Origin: Lutjanus erythropterus
Lineage: Eukaryota > Chordata > Actinopteri > Lutjaniformes > Lutjanidae
Length of the DNA stretch: 64,000 bases
NCBI GenBank assembly: GCA_020091685.1
Contig: CM034610.1
Location: 9,034,948-9,098,947 of the forward strand
Direction: 5' to 3'
In this document: one piece after another, positions 36,786-48,921 of the stretch
Numbering within the stretch: the stretch's first letter is position 1
Layout: each line of letters begins with the position of its first letter
Program-made: the position numbers and the translations under genes
Notes under the pieces: model-generated
The model's input: only the letters and a program-made list of their open reading frames with translations
Databases searched by the model: none
Told to the model about the DNA's origin: nothing

Positions 36786-37324
36786 TAAAATAAGTCTATT
36801 AAGTTCTGTACCTGAGTTTGGAGCAATGGACCTTTGGAGCAATAGGTCTTCAGAGAAATGGACATTTGTCTTTGGGATAACATGCTGTGGAACCAATGGG
36901 CCTTCACTTCAGTGGGACTGTTGGGGTAAAGGAATAACTGGCTGTCACTATGATGGCAAGGCACCAAATATGAAGCTGCCACAAGCAGCTGATTAGCTTA
37001 GCATTGCCTTAAGACCGGAAAGCAGAGGAAAACACAGCTGGCCTGGTTCTGTCCAACATAAACAAAATCCAACTACAAGGATGAATGAATGTACTGAATA
37101 ATGAAAACTCTGCAAACCATGATGAAGCTTAGTTTGGGTAGGTTAGTTTTTTCTAATTCAGTCTCTACCCCTTTACACTTAAAATTGAGCAAACTCATTG
37201 GGAGCAGTTTCACATATTGTCTTTGTGCCAATGTTGGAACAAAGTAGCTCCAACAGGAGCAGCTGCAGCTTTGTGTGAGATGAAGAACTCTTCAAACTGA
37301 GAAAATATAAAGGAGAGGAAATCA

Positions 37325-37548
37325 AATTTGTTTTGTTTGTTGTTTGTCAGCGTGAGGAGACTTGTTGGTTCAACTTAATATCTTGACCTTATTGAATATT
37401 TTCTCAACTACACCCAAATCAATATCAAGTTTATTTTACTAGAAGAGTTTATTTGTTTAGAATCATTCCAAAATTAACTCAACTTATCTTTTTAAAGTCA
37501 ACTTAAATTTTAAGGAAGACCCAGAACAAATGGTTTATTTTTACAGTG
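37325..37548. repeat. CTGTAAAAA-type element remnant
   Basis: It contains paired TTCAACTTAATATCTTGACC and TTTTTAAAGTCAACTTAAATTTTAAGG motifs, and ends GGTTTATTTTTACAGTGTA, the inverted form of the CACTGTAAAAA terminus seen near 41 and 11.8 kb. Confidence 0.5.
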
Positions 37549-38744
37549 TATGACCTAAAAGCAGAGCAACAACACCAGTGATAATATTTAATTATAACCA
37601 AGTGACTTTGTGTCACTGTTGCTCAAGTGCACTAGACAAACTGGTGCCATAATGCAGCACAAGGAGCTCTTATCCAACTGGTGATGTTAATCTCTGTATT
37701 CCTTTCTTTGCTCGTGTTGAGTAGTCGCCGCTTAAACAGCCGTGGTGTGCAGTGATTAGTGACAGCCCACCAGGACAGGCTTAATGGCACACACTGTGTT
37801 TACATTACATTACATTACCTCCTGGTTTCACCCCGGGGATAATGTTTCAGTCGCGATGACGACGCCACATTTCTGACGGAGCACATGCGGGAACGGATCA
37901 GGCCCTCAACACCTTCCATCCTCTGTGTCACGTCAGTGTAATGTGTGTGTATGACACCGTGTTTGAGTTGTGTAAACTGTTTATTGCATGGAGATGAAAG
38001 GCCTCGCGAAGCTTGTCTGGGGTGTAACACAGTCCACAGACACATAACAGCATTCCCACCGGCTCTTTTCTCCTCGCCGATAATTACGGATACTCGCTAT
38101 AGATGTCTGATTTACATACCGTGTCATATTTGGATGTGCCGCGCCTTTTATCTTTTGGCTCGTGTTCTTTCTCTTGTCTGTCTGCATGGCCTGTTTTTCT
38201 CTGGCACAGACACACACACACACACCTCAATGCTCACCCACGTACAGTACACACCAGTTGTTTGATGTAGATGTGAGTGGCAGGCCAATTCTCTGATGAG
38301 CTTTGAGCAGACGTCCCAGGCATATTCAGCAGTGGCATTGTGATCGGTGTGTGTGTGTGTGTGTCCTGGTGCGAGATAAAGGTTGAGTGTGTGTATTGTA
38401 TTGAGTGTGAGAAAACAGATTTGTCATATTTGAATTGAATTTAGTCACTGGCACATTTCCTTGTGCACATGTGACACAGCAGGTGTTGTTGCTGTAGTCG
38501 TATAAATGCCTTGTTGCTCCATTCTGGTGATTTTCAGGTTTTACACAGATTCTACATGCACACCCAGCTGGCAGTCAAGCTGAAAACAAATTTCTTGGTG
38601 CTCGATTTGGAGATATGAGGTCTCTAAAAAGTAATTCAGGGGACCTATTGCCACCACTTGCAAGATAAAAATTATAATTTGTTTACTTAGATACACATTT
38701 TAAGCTGCAAACATTATTTTGATGAGCTGTGCTGACATGATAAA

Positions 38745-39310
38745 ATTGGTCATTTCAACCACTATTCCAAAATAGTTGAGATGATTTGCAAATCATTTTT
38801 GACTTGTAGTCAGTTTCTACAACAGAAACATTTAATGTTCAACTGATAAACTTTATTGTTTTTTGTAAATATACACTTATCCTGGATTTGATACCTGCAA
38901 CACGGTCCCAAAAGGGGCAACAGAAGACGGAGAAAGTTGTGGAATGGTCAAAAAAAGCCTGTTAGGAACTGTCCACAGGTGAGTTGGTAACAGGTGACAG
39001 TATCATGAGTGAATATTAAAGGGGCATCCTGGAAAGGTTCGGCTGTTCACAAGCAAGGATGGGGTGAGTTTAAGAACGATTCTCAACACAAAACTGCAAG
39101 GAACACTCAGTTCCCAAACGCTTACTGAGTGTTTTTAAAAGTAAAAATGACCCAGTTCTACCCTATTTGGAACGTGTTGCAGGCATCAAATTCATAATTA
39201 GTAGATATTTACAAAAAACAGTAACATTAATTAGTTTGAACATTAAATATCTTGTGTTCATCATTTTATAAACCTTTTACGCAATGTCAAAATTTTCTGG
39301 AATTTGGAAT
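38745..39310. mobile_element. Foldback/TIR DNA element
   Basis: The left arm (about 38826-38918: TTTAATGTTCAACTGATAAA, TTTTTTGTAAATATACACTT, TTTGATACCTGCAACACGGT) faces the right arm (about 39165-39257: GGAACGTGTTGCAGGCATCA, TATTTACAAAAAACAGTAAC, AACATTAAATATC). Between them lie AGTTGTGGAATGGTCAAAAA, CCACAGGTGAGTTGGTAACA and TTCACAAGCAAGGATGGGGT, phrases found in a very abundant fish DNA-transposon family. The CACAGGTGAG segment is a consensus-like splice donor inside the element. Superfamily not assigned. Confidence 0.75.
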
Positions 39311-39774
39311 TTACACCAGCTTAATTTTGTGTGAATTCAAAGTCAAATTTCTGCATTAATTGATTTAGGACTAAATAAGACTCACTAAACATGCTCCGGA
39401 CAGTTAAGACTGCATGTTAGAAGACTTGAAGAAAAGAGCAACTTGATTTTTTTTAAGAGCTGTCAATTTAAAAACCTGTGTTCACAATTATTTAAACAAG
39501 CTTTTGAATATTGTGGGGAGAGAAACTTAATTTTCATGAGCAATCAGCTTAAAAATGTGTGTTTATGCTGCAAACTGTTGAATAAATGGCAATTAAAAAT
39601 ATCTTTGATTGTACAGGAAATGCTAATTCCCCTGACTCAGTGTAGTTCTTTGAATCATACTCAATGAACTGTTAAATTCTTTTTGTTCTGCCAAAACATT
39701 GTTTTTAGAGGGCACAAGACTGCCACAGTCATACCACTAACCAACCTCCTGTCTTTGTTTCTTGGTGTCTGCAG

Positions 39775-39926
39775 CCTGATGAGTTGACCAACGCGTTGGA
39801 GATCAGTAACATTGTGTTCACCAGCCTGTTCTCTCTGGAGATGCTGCTGAAGGTGCTGGTCTACGGGCCTTTTGGCTACATCAAGAACCCCTACAATATC
39901 TTTGATGGCATCATCGTGGTCATCAG
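39775..39926 (+). CDS. cacna1g: Cav3.1 exon: domain II S2-S3
   Basis: A 152-nt exon after the 18.3-kb intron. It encodes [20 protein letters not shown], then [20 protein letters not shown] and [11 protein letters not shown]2 carries the conserved acidic residue of the charge-transfer centre in SLEMLLKV, and S3 carries the conserved Asp in NIFDGI; both interact with S4 arginines in voltage sensors. The acceptor is GTCTGCAG and the donor is ATCAG|GTGAGC, ending two bases into an AGT serine codon. PDE in place of the mammalian PEE is a conservative change. Confidence 0.97.
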
Positions 39927-41783
39927 GTGAGCAGCAGAGCCACTGGCAACACTTAACCGAAAAGCTCTGCACACCCATGGTCATTATTCTACAAGAAAAA
40001 CACAGTGAACACTGACAAAGCACAAAGATGCAGTCACATTACTTACAGTATTTTCCTGAACTCCGAAGCCCAGAAAAACAGTGCGATATCATCATTCCAA
40101 CATGGAGACTAAATAGAGCTGTCAAAAACTGTAAATAGTCTCAAAGAGCGATGTTGCAGTTTGTAGTCTGGTAGCACAGTGTTGTAGTAGACACGCTGAT
40201 GAAACACCACAAAATAATGGCCTCTTCATTTCCAAAAAGTGCTTTGCTATTTTCTTGAATTGGCAGATAAAAGTCTCCGGGGGCAGGCGGGAGATCAGTT
40301 GCATTGGCTTCAGATGAAATCAGGAATATTAGTGAGTTGTGTGTCTGTACTTTAAGAAAACCAACTTTCCCAATTTGTCCGTTTCTATCATACTTTTGAT
40401 TTGGTTGTTTTTTTACAACACATATTGTATAATTTTTATCAGCTAACAACAAATTCTTAAGTAGATTTCCAGCATTGTGTAACTAACTATGAATAACTGT
40501 AGTAATCCATTAGCAGAGTTACTGCAAGACATTTAAGACCTTTTTAAGACCACTACAATGGCAGTTTATGACTTGTTTAATGTCCATACTGGCAAAAAAG
40601 TCAATGGACAGTTTGCATTAGTGGTTCAGTGTTTAAAAATGAGACTGAAGTTAAATCCAACTTTATAACAGTAATGTTAGCGTCATAAATAAATTCTTTA
40701 GACCTGTCAAAATCATACTTAAGACATGTTAAGACATTTTAAGGCCTAAAATACAGATTATTGGATTTCAGTCCAAATCCAGTGAACAAGTTATGATAAA
40801 CCAAGAAAAAATTACTGACTAGCTGGTGAGGAAAATGTTGCATTTAGCCAGACCAAAACAGAGCTAAAAGGAGAGTGAATATTGGGCTTACATTCATTGG
40901 GTGGACATAAACTTCAAATGACTGTTAATGTTGCTTCATTTCTGCTTGATGTGATTAAAGGCAGCTGTTTACTAACACATTAATGAGGTGATATACTGTA
41001 AAAAAAAAAAAAAAAAGGAAAAAAAGTAGAGAAAAGTCATAATTTGAAGGCAACTGCCTTCACTAGATTTTTGAGTTTTGAATCCAACTCAAACTCTTGA
41101 GTTCTGAAATAAACTAAACACATTGCTGACTTGTAATCTTTTGTTGAAAGAATTTACTTTTATTCTTTAGATAAAGTTGAATCTCTGACTTTTAGAAACA
41201 CACAAAAAAACATTATTCACATTGACTTAAATAAGTTTACTCAACAACATTGGAATGACCATTTTTGGAGGGTTTCTAAATCTCAAAAATCCAATTTATC
41301 TAAAGACAACAAAATATTATAAGTTGGTTAAACTTTTTCAGAACTTAACAGTTTGAGTTGGGCTGAAAACTCAAAAGTTTATTGAAGTACCTTGAAATTT
41401 TGAGTTTTATCAACTTTCCTGTTTTTTACAGTGCACAGTATATCATGATACGCCAAATTTGTGTTTAAGGCCTGTTCTTCTACCCCCAAAGAGGCCAAAA
41501 TAATCAATTAAAATTACTTTAATGATTTAATCAAGAATGAATAAATGTTTAAATAATGTTTTGCAAACACTGAAACACTGAAAATGTTAGCACTATATGT
41601 TGCCTTTTTTAGGAAAAAACGAACAGTACTAGACCTTAAAAGAAACACAGGCAAGTAGTGATGCTCCATGACACTTGAGCTGGCTGAGAGTGAGAGATTA
41701 CAGCTCAGGGCTTTTGGTCTTTTGGTTTAAAGACCTTGGATCTAACATGAATGTGTATGTGTGCGTCTCTTCTCTTTGAACAG
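39927..41783 (+). other. cacna1g: Intron between IIS3 and IIS4 exons
   Basis: A 1.86-kb intron. About 450 bp near its 3' end (40993-41440) is a CTGTAAAAAA foldback element with a 16-17 base poly-A run. The rest has no recognisable feature. Confidence 0.9.
40993..41440. mobile_element. CTGTAAAAAA foldback element, most complete copy
   Basis: The left end is ATACTGTAAAAA and the right end is TTTTTTACAGTGCAC. Just inside, GAATCCAACTCAAACTCTTG (about 41078) faces CAGTTTGAGTTGGGCTGAAA (about 41349), and AGATTTTTGAGTTTTGA-type arms face AACTCAAAAGTTTATTGAAG. A further inner pair, ACTTGTAATCTTTTGTTGAA and AACAAAATATTATAAGTTGG, extends the hairpin. No coding core. Partial copies lie at 10240-10515 and 11975-12200. 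Confidence 0.75.
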
Positions 41784-41969
41784 TGTGTGGGAGATCGTGG
41801 GTCAGCAGGATGGCGGCCTGTCGGTGCTGAGGACCTTCCGGCTGATGCGGGTGCTGAAGCTGGTCCGATTCATGCCGGCCCTGCAGAGGCAGCTGGTGGT
41901 GCTGATGAAGACCATGGACAACGTGGCCACCTTCTGCATGCTGCTCATGCTCTTTATCTTCATCTTCAG
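41784..41969 (+). CDS. cacna1g: Cav3.1 exon: domain II S4-S5
   Basis: A 186-nt exon whose first base completes the serine codon of the previous exon. [17 protein letters not shown] enters the S4 voltage sensor, where basic residues fall at every third position ([18 protein letters not shown]). The S4-S5 linker ([18 protein letters not shown]) and IIS5 ([15 protein letters not shown]) follow. Acceptor TTTGAACAG, donor TTCAG|GTAGCC. All five gating charges are intact, so the exon appears functional. The long continuation of another reading frame over this exon is a shadow. Confidence 0.97.
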
Positions 41970-42582
41970 GTAGCCATCTGCATCTGCATCTCAGACATCA
42001 AAAATGTGTTGATCTTAAAGGGGGAAAAAAAAATGGGTGAATCTCCCAGTTCTTCTCGCCAATGGAGGAGCAACATCAAAGGAAGCTGAAATAGAAAACT
42101 GACAAGGTAAAGTTCAATCAGAGACCATGAAACAGATCCTGTAGGTTGAACTGGAAGCACAAAGGTGTGGAATGAAAATAAATTGGTAGATCAGTGACAT
42201 GGGAGGCAATGAGCTGAGAGGAGCCAAGCTCACTACAAATGTGTGACAGTTAGACCGTGATCCGGTGATGGGGTGACAAGACTTAACTGATTTCTTCTTG
42301 TTGTCAGCAACCCTTCTTTCTGCCTGGTTAGGCCTGTGCCTGAGCTCAGCAAAATCAAACGCACACACACACTTCGTCATTAAAGAAAAAACTGAATTGA
42401 ATAGAATGATGTATGTCCAGGAAACCTGACACCCTGATGGATGACTACCTGTCAACAAGGGGGTCTCATCAACGGTAGGAATGGACAAATGTGTTGACTT
42501 TACTGGTTTCTTTCAAAAGACCCGTGGGACTTTATTTATAGCATAAAATATTAATGACCACACAAAACGAGCATACCCATAT

Positions 42583-42790
42583 TAAAGGGATAGTTTACTC
42601 TCACCCTCATGCCGATTGAAGGTCAGGTTTATTTTGTCAGTCTGCAAAACACTGCAGGAGTTTCACAGGAAAACAGTGTTCCAGAAACTCCCAAACAATG
42701 GAAGTGAATGGTTACCAGTTTTCAAACTAGAAAAAAGAACATGAAATGCCTCCGTACTGCTTGTCTGGTGTAATCCAAGTGTCCTAAAGA
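42583..42790. repeat. Dispersed repeat beginning TTAAAGGGATAGTTTACTC
   Basis: TTAAAGGGATAGTTTACTCT then CACCCTCATGCCGATTGAAG and CAGTCTGCAAAACACTGCAG, followed by AACTCCCAAACAATGGAAGT. This is a widespread teleost repeat phrase. The left end is intact and the right end was not found, so the copy is probably truncated. Confidence 0.6.
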
Positions 42791-44094
42791 GAGAGTTGGT
42801 ACCTTTACAATTTAATTTAGTGTAATTATTGACTCTTTTTGGAGTTAACACATATTAACACTAACCAGCATTGATTTTCCTCAAGACTTGTGTGTAGTTT
42901 TAGTGCCTTTGATATTAACTTTGCCTGACATTGTTAGTTGTTTCAGTGGGCAGTCCTAACTCTTTCTCAAGTTTCCAACCAGCGCATTTGTGTAAATGTG
43001 CCAGTTTACACAAACTCTAACAAATTAAGTTTTTAAACAAAAAATTGGAACTACCTTCCTGCTAAATAATGAAAAAACAGCTATAAGCTTTGCAGTAGAT
43101 GCTGAGGTGTGTAAGAATCAGTGTAGATGTGAGTTCAAAGCATCAGTGCCATCCTACATTTAAAAAAAAATGGGTTTCCAACATTATTTCTTATAAATCG
43201 TGCTGTTTGCTGTGGTCCTTTCTCAGGCTTCCTGCATTAAATCCCACCTCCATCTAGGCCTCACTTCCTTTTAGTCAGGGTTCAAAATCCTGTTGGCATC
43301 CACTTAGCAGCCTAACCCACAGAGGACGACAATGCAAATATAAAAAAATAATAAATATACTAAATTGGCTCTTACACAAGTGTTACCCCTATATTAACAG
43401 TGTAAGGTGTGAACATAACTCTCTTAAATCACTAAAAAAAATTACTTGGAAAGTAAAGTTTGCTAAAATATAAATAAAGGTCATGTTTGATTGAAACACA
43501 TTTATTTTAAAACACTTTTTTTTAGAACTTATAACAATATGGAACAATGTATGCTCTTTAAATTATTGCTTATCAGAGGTCTAAAACAAGTGACCTGGTT
43601 AATGCAAAACACAACATGTTCATAATTTTGTTCTTCTATAGCCTTCAGTACGCAGACAACAACCAGAAACAGTGCTGAAGTTAGCACAGTGACACCTATC
43701 AGTTAAATATGAGGGATTTGACTCTATTCAGAGTAGAATTAACTCCACATTTGCCGAAATGCTTCTTTTCAATTTGCTGTGCACTGTAAAAAAAGCAAAG
43801 TCTAAAAGATTTGATTTGATTGGCAGTGACCAAACAACCCAGCAAACGTTGCTAAATACTGAAACATGTGACATCACAGTTTTCCAACAGAGCCCGCCCA
43901 CCTCAGACCAATTAAAAAAAAAAAAAAGAACGACAAAAACCTTTAATGTAAAAGAGCCAAAACTGGGAAATTGTGTGTCATAATTAATTATTAAATCAGT
44001 GTGGACTCCATCCAGTAAGAAACTGGAAAAAAAAAATGCTGATATCTTTCCAACATGAGACATTTCCCTCCCAAACAAACGTATATTGTTTATT

Positions 44095-44485
44095 TGGAAA
44101 TAATTATTATGAATTATGATGTTTTGAAGGAATTAATGCTCTGTCTTGGCTGCTATGGAGTGGTATTTAAATCAGTATTAAATACATGAATATGCATATG
44201 AAATAAACAAACATGGCTATGAAATAAATAAACTAACCTAAACTAAATAAATGCTGCAATGAATTTATTAATTCATGTAAATATGAATATATAAACGAGT
44301 CAATATAATTAAATGAATACATTTTTAAAGATTTTTCTAAGGACAAGTTTTATTTATTTCAGGGACCTTTTATTTGCTAATGCCACATTTATTTCCAAGC
44401 TCTTTTTTATTTCTATCTTTTATATTCAATTTATGCCAGTTTTTTCATAGGCTTATTTTATTTATTTAGTTATTTATATCATATT
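44095..44485. repeat. AAAT/ATTT-rich palindromic block
   Basis: The left half is rich in AAATAAATAAAC and TAAATGAATA motifs and the right half in TTTTATTTATTTCAGGG, TTATTTATTTAGTTATTTA. The halves are mutually complementary, suggesting a foldback element or two slipped microsatellites. Confidence 0.5.
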
Positions 44486-45718
44486 GACCTAAATGGCTTT
44501 CCACAGACAAGTGTAAATGTAGCAGCTGATCTTAAATAGCTGTAGTTACATTAGTGAGATACAGATTTGAGGAAAAGCTTAATGTGTGTGTGTTCAGTGT
44601 ATCTTAGCCTGTGGTGATTTATTTCAGCAGCTCGTGGGGATGTGTGTATATGTGATAGCACGTATTTGAGGCACACACGCACTCCAGTACACACACACAC
44701 ACGCAGAAACACTGCACTGAGTTTCCAGGGGCCTTGTATATGCATAGATAAACAGCGGATGATTCGAGTGAAGAGTTGCCAAGTTGACACAGCAGAGGCC
44801 TGTTCATTGATCCCTCAGCTCCAGTTGAGCTCCAGTGTCTGTGTTTGTGAACACGGACAGACTGCAGTGCAGACTCACTGCTGCTTCATTACAATAACAA
44901 GCCTGATTAGCTGCCTTACACTGACTTCTTCCTTTCTTCCTTCCTTTCTTTCCTCTTAAGACAATATAAAATGAGACAGTATATTTACAATAGTATAATA
45001 TACCATATATATTTTACACTGACTCAAACAACAATGATCAAGAAAAAAAGAGAGAAAAATCGAATTCTATTGCCCATTTGTATTGTTTGATTCTCCATAC
45101 CTAAATGAAAATAAAATAAAAAATAAAATACTTTTTTCCAAATATTTTTGATCTCCTCACTCAGTTTTAGGAGCCGTATTACTCATCAGAGACCAGCCAC
45201 CGGGTAATCTGGTTGACAGGCTCAGCAAGCAAATAGAAATGCGACAGCAAACATGTCAGCAGAGTCTATTTGCTTTCTGTCTTCCGTTCTTTCTCTTTTT
45301 CCTTTTCTCTATCTCCTCTCAAACTCCCCTCTTTTTACATGTTAAATTGCAAATCCATGCTGCTAAGTCTCTAGTAGTACTCTGGACTTGTTAACATTGA
45401 TATCTAGTAGAGAAAGCAAATTTCATATTAATTAATAAGCATATTTCACAAAAAAGGTGACTTTTTTTCCTGTAAATTTAAAGGGAAGATTCCCTGTTTT
45501 GGGAAATATACTCATTCACTTTCTTCCTGAGAGTTAGATAAGAGCATTGATGCAACTCTGATCCCTGTACATTTAATGTGGAACAAGACCCAGGGGTAAA
45601 ATAAAGTAGCTTATGGCGTCTGCACTAAAAGAATAACTGAATGAACTTAATTAAATTATGCAACATATTTCCACATATTTAAATCTTAAGCTTTCTTTAG
45701 GCAGTGGGCAGTTCTCTT

Positions 45719-45893
45719 GGTCCAACTTAATTTCCTTGGGTTGGGTCAACTAAATTTATTAAAGTTAATGCAACTTATTTATTAGGTTGGATTTGACTTA
45801 ATTTAATAAGGTTTTTTCCAACTAATCTTACAGTAGTAAAATTACACTATTAAATGAAGTTGGTCCAACCCAAGGAAATTAAGTTGGACTAAC
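45719..45893. repeat. Inverted repeat, about 30-bp arms
   Basis: GGTCCAACTTAATTTCCTTG then GGTTGGGTC (left) is mirrored by GGTCCAACCCAAGGAAATTA then AGTTGGAC (right). About 110 bp of AT-rich sequence lies between. Likely a small non-autonomous element; terminal duplication was not identified. Confidence 0.75.
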
Positions 45894-47004
45894 AGAATTT
45901 CCTAATGTGGAAAGAAAAAAATTTAAAGACATGGAAATACTTTACATGATTTATTTAGGTGTGGAAGAAGGGTGGAAACAGCTAGGTTACCTCTGACCAA
46001 GGTTTACAAGTGTGTTTGTTTAATATGTACACAAACAGAAATGTAAAAATTAAGCAGTTTGGCAGCGAGTTTTGTTTGCTAACTATGACCCTAGGAACTT
46101 TTTACCAAGGTGGGGATAGAGGTGGAATAGGAGCCCTGAGAAGTAGAAAACAGGTCAATGTTAGTTCCACTTTCAGTGTTTCCTTGTGCTGTTTACAAGG
46201 TTCATTACTAGCAGGTAGGTCTGCTCAATTTATGTGAATTGTTAACGTTAAAGCACGTCTGGTCCTGGCGGTCTGTCAAGTGGACAGACCGTTAAACCAA
46301 ACTCCATTGTAAAAGAAGGTGTTTTATGGTAGGGACAGTTCTTTTCACGGTAAAAAACTTTAGTTACACCATAGCTGAGTCTTCTTATTCACTTCAATCT
46401 GTCATGTCATTTACTCAGTAACTCATTAGTTAACCTGGGATGAAGTGTTTTCTCCAGACGTACTCCACACTTATTGATAGGCTCCATTACCACAGCACTT
46501 GTTTTCACCAAACAAAAGTGACATCTGACCAGTGAGCAGGCCAGATAGAGGGGTACATAAAAAAAGTGTTTATGTATAAATACTTTCAAAACTGACCTCT
46601 ATTAAATATATATTCTCAACATTATATGAGTTGTTTTAAAATTATTTACTGGGGGGCACAACTTTATTTTGTTAGAAGTTATTTGTTTGAATGACTTGTC
46701 CTACAGAACTACATGAGGTGTCACTGCCATGGGTTGTGGCGCTCTCCATGGTGCTGAACTTAACCTGGCATAAGCACTCCATTTCCTCTCCTTTTTTGGC
46801 AACATTTCTGCCTCAATGCATTATGGGCACACTGTTTATAAACCATTTGCTGTTTATTACCTGAGTGCCAAACACCGCACATGGCGTTTTTGTGATCTTT
46901 GCTAAACTTTTGGCAACAAAACTAGCAAAGATAACAGATCTTAAAACTAGTAAATATAGTGGCAGCTGAATATTCTAATTATGTTCTGTAAGACAGTCCT
47001 CTAG

Positions 47005-47520
47005 TGCAAAGGATCTCAACCCTCTCTCCTTAAGTAGCCCCCTTTTTTAATCATTGAATAAACAGATGACACCTGACTAAGTGACATATTTGATGGATAT
47101 TTCATATTAAATTCAATGCATAACACTAAACACACAACAACCCAAATAGTGAACACAAAAACTGCAGGAGGTTTGTGTAAAATTAGTGTTGTGGATGCAT
47201 TTTGAGAACTTTATTTCAGTTTTTTTTTTTTTTTTTGTTGTTGCTTTCTGATGCAGGATGGGGCTGTTTAGCACAGAGTGACAGCTCCAGTTTGTGTTCA
47301 GGTCTTCACTGTGCCATTATTTTGTGAGATTTAAAAGAAAATATCTTGAATAATAACATAAACTTTAAGAATAGCTGTACATTTAGTTTTCTTCACAGAA
47401 ATTAATGAAATGCTAAGATACAGGCCTCTTGTGTATTTATTAAAAAAAAAAAAACGTGTGACCCCCTGTGAAGCTTTGGCGACCCCTAGCTGGGGTTGGG
47501 ACCCTCAGGTTGGGAACCAG
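47005..47520. mobile_element. hAT-like non-autonomous transposon with 8-bp target duplication
   Basis: A perfect direct repeat TCCTCTAG lies at 46997-47004 and 47521-47528. Inside it, the left end contains GGATCTCAACCCTC and the reverse complement of the right end reads CTGGTTCCCAACCTGAGGG, matching imperfectly as terminal inverted repeats; subterminal AGTAGCCCCC and TGTGACCCCCTGTG also correspond. An 8-bp duplication and GGTTCCCAACC-like termini are typical of the hAT superfamily. The 516-bp body has poly-T and poly-A runs and no coding potential. Confidence 0.85.
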
Positions 47521-47713
47521 TCCTCTAGGCAGTGATTACCTTTAATGTTCTGTATATTGTGCTTTTTAGCGAGCAGCAGTTATAATCACTATGGTACAGT
47601 CAAAATAAGTCAAACTCAAATTCTTTTCAACAAGTTAATTTCTCTTTATTTATATTGTATGAAATGGGTTAGCCTGATGTAAACAATCTGTTTCCTGTTT
47701 GTTTCTGTGTCAG

Positions 47714-47828
47714 TATCCTCGGGATGCATCTGTTTGGTTGCAAGTTTGGCTCCGAGAGGGACGGGGACACCATGCCAGACAGGAAGAACTTTGACTCTCT
47801 TCTCTGGGCCATCGTGACAGTCTTCCAG
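47714..47828 (+). CDS. cacna1g: Cav3.1 exon: end of IIS5 and domain II turret
   Basis: A 115-nt exon beginning with the T that completes an AGT serine codon. It encodes [20 protein letters not shown] then [19 protein letters not shown], the short extracellular turret of domain II and the start of its pore helix. ERDGDT matches Cav3.1 rather than the longer RTDTGDT of Cav3.2. Acceptor CTGTGTCAG, donor CAG|GTGAGC, phase 0 at the end. It begins only 186 bp after the hAT-like insertion. Confidence 0.97.
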
Positions 47829-48921
47829 GTGAGCACAAACCCCTTTAACTCTGTTAAATATGCACATTTCACTGTGTTATGGGCAATTTAGCTGCAGCTT
47901 TATGCCTGCCTTCACAGCCTGTTGAGAAAGTAAAAATTCAGCAGCAGGATGACCTAAAGGTATGCAAGTTCGTCGACCATCTGGACGCTTGAACTTTTGT
48001 GTGATCAAGCTGCACCTGCTGAAGTGCCCTCGAGCAACCGACTTTACATATCCCTGCTTCACTGGTGCCAACTGTAGCTGTCCCCATTCAGAGGCAGAAA
48101 AGACAAATCCCTCCTAAATAACTAGAAATATATTAAATCAAATATTCCTCTTCATTTTCCCCAAACGCCTGGCCTTTATCTATCTCATAGAATTTTCCAA
48201 GACCTTACAAAGCTTGAGCAGACTTTGCCAATTGCATCATGTCGCTCTGGATTAGTGAACTCAAAGGCGTCCTGCGGGGTTCAACCATCTATCCTGCATA
48301 TCCTACTGTATAGTATTTATGACCCTTAATATAGAAACCATTTATAATTCAGTCAAATATCTGACCAGGGACGGTGTAGAGCTTCAGCGTGTCTCGATGC
48401 ACGGGACATTGTACTGACTTGTCTGCTCTCATGATGATACACATGGAGGCTACAGTCGTTCAGTCCAAACTGTCATGAACGCTTCTACATTTTGTGTCCT
48501 TTCAAAGGACAAACTTGTGTATAAAATGTGTCACATGTTGAAGTGGTGTGCATAGGGCTGTGTGGGCTTCATGTGCTGTCCCCGCCTGGCATCAAACGTA
48601 GCTCGCTACAGCCGACAAAATCTGCTCACGACAGATGTCAACTCAGCTGATAAAATTACGGTTTCTAGCTAGAAATGAGAAGGCTGCGTTTGCCTCCTTG
48701 TGTCTTATATCAAGGACAAACTGTTTTTAAACTCACACAGAGTTCGGAGGGGTAAAACTACCATTGTTAGCAATGGAAATGGCATATGTGTCTCGCGAGA
48801 ACAGAAAGCTTAAACGAATAAAAACAGTATTGTGGTCGAGACTTAGTGAACTACTGTTAAACTACGAGAACAATGAACTGTTTTTTCACATATATACTTT
48901 TCCCTCTCTTCTTTCCTCCAG
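47829..48921 (+). other. cacna1g: Intron before the domain II pore exon
   Basis: A 1.1-kb intron with GTGAGC donor and TTCTTTCCTCCAG acceptor. No repeat family or gene was recognised in it. Confidence 0.9.

Larger units (their letters stand above)
21443..39774 (+). other. cacna1g: 18.3-kb intron between IIS1 and IIS2 exons
   Basis: The largest complete intron in the window, with GTCAGT donor and GGTGTCTGCAG acceptor. It holds two opposed GGTTCT foldback elements (21573-22640, 33925-34557), a TIR element (28228-29085), an AT-rich satellite fragment (25262-25412), a foldback at 38745-39310, a palindromic element at 32548-32997, fragments at 36362-36440 and 36640-36785, a CTGTAAAAAA-type remnant (37325-37548) and GT repeats at 33825-33886. 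The stretches 22650-25250, 25420-28200, 29100-32500 and 34560-36360 show no gene. Moderately GC-rich, repeat-free stretches at about 34740-34990 and 37840-38230 could be regulatory, without direct evidence. Confidence 0.9.
41970..47713 (+). other. cacna1g: Intron between IIS5 and domain II turret exons
   Basis: A 5.7-kb intron. It contains a dispersed repeat fragment (42583-42790), an AAAT/ATTT palindromic AT-rich block (44095-44485), an inverted repeat (45719-45893), and a well-defined hAT-like insertion (47005-47520). A 43786-43920 segment beginning CACTGTAAAAAAAGC may be a terminus of a CTGTAAAAAA-type element. No exon was seen between 42800 and 44090 or between 45900 and 46990. Confidence 0.9.
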
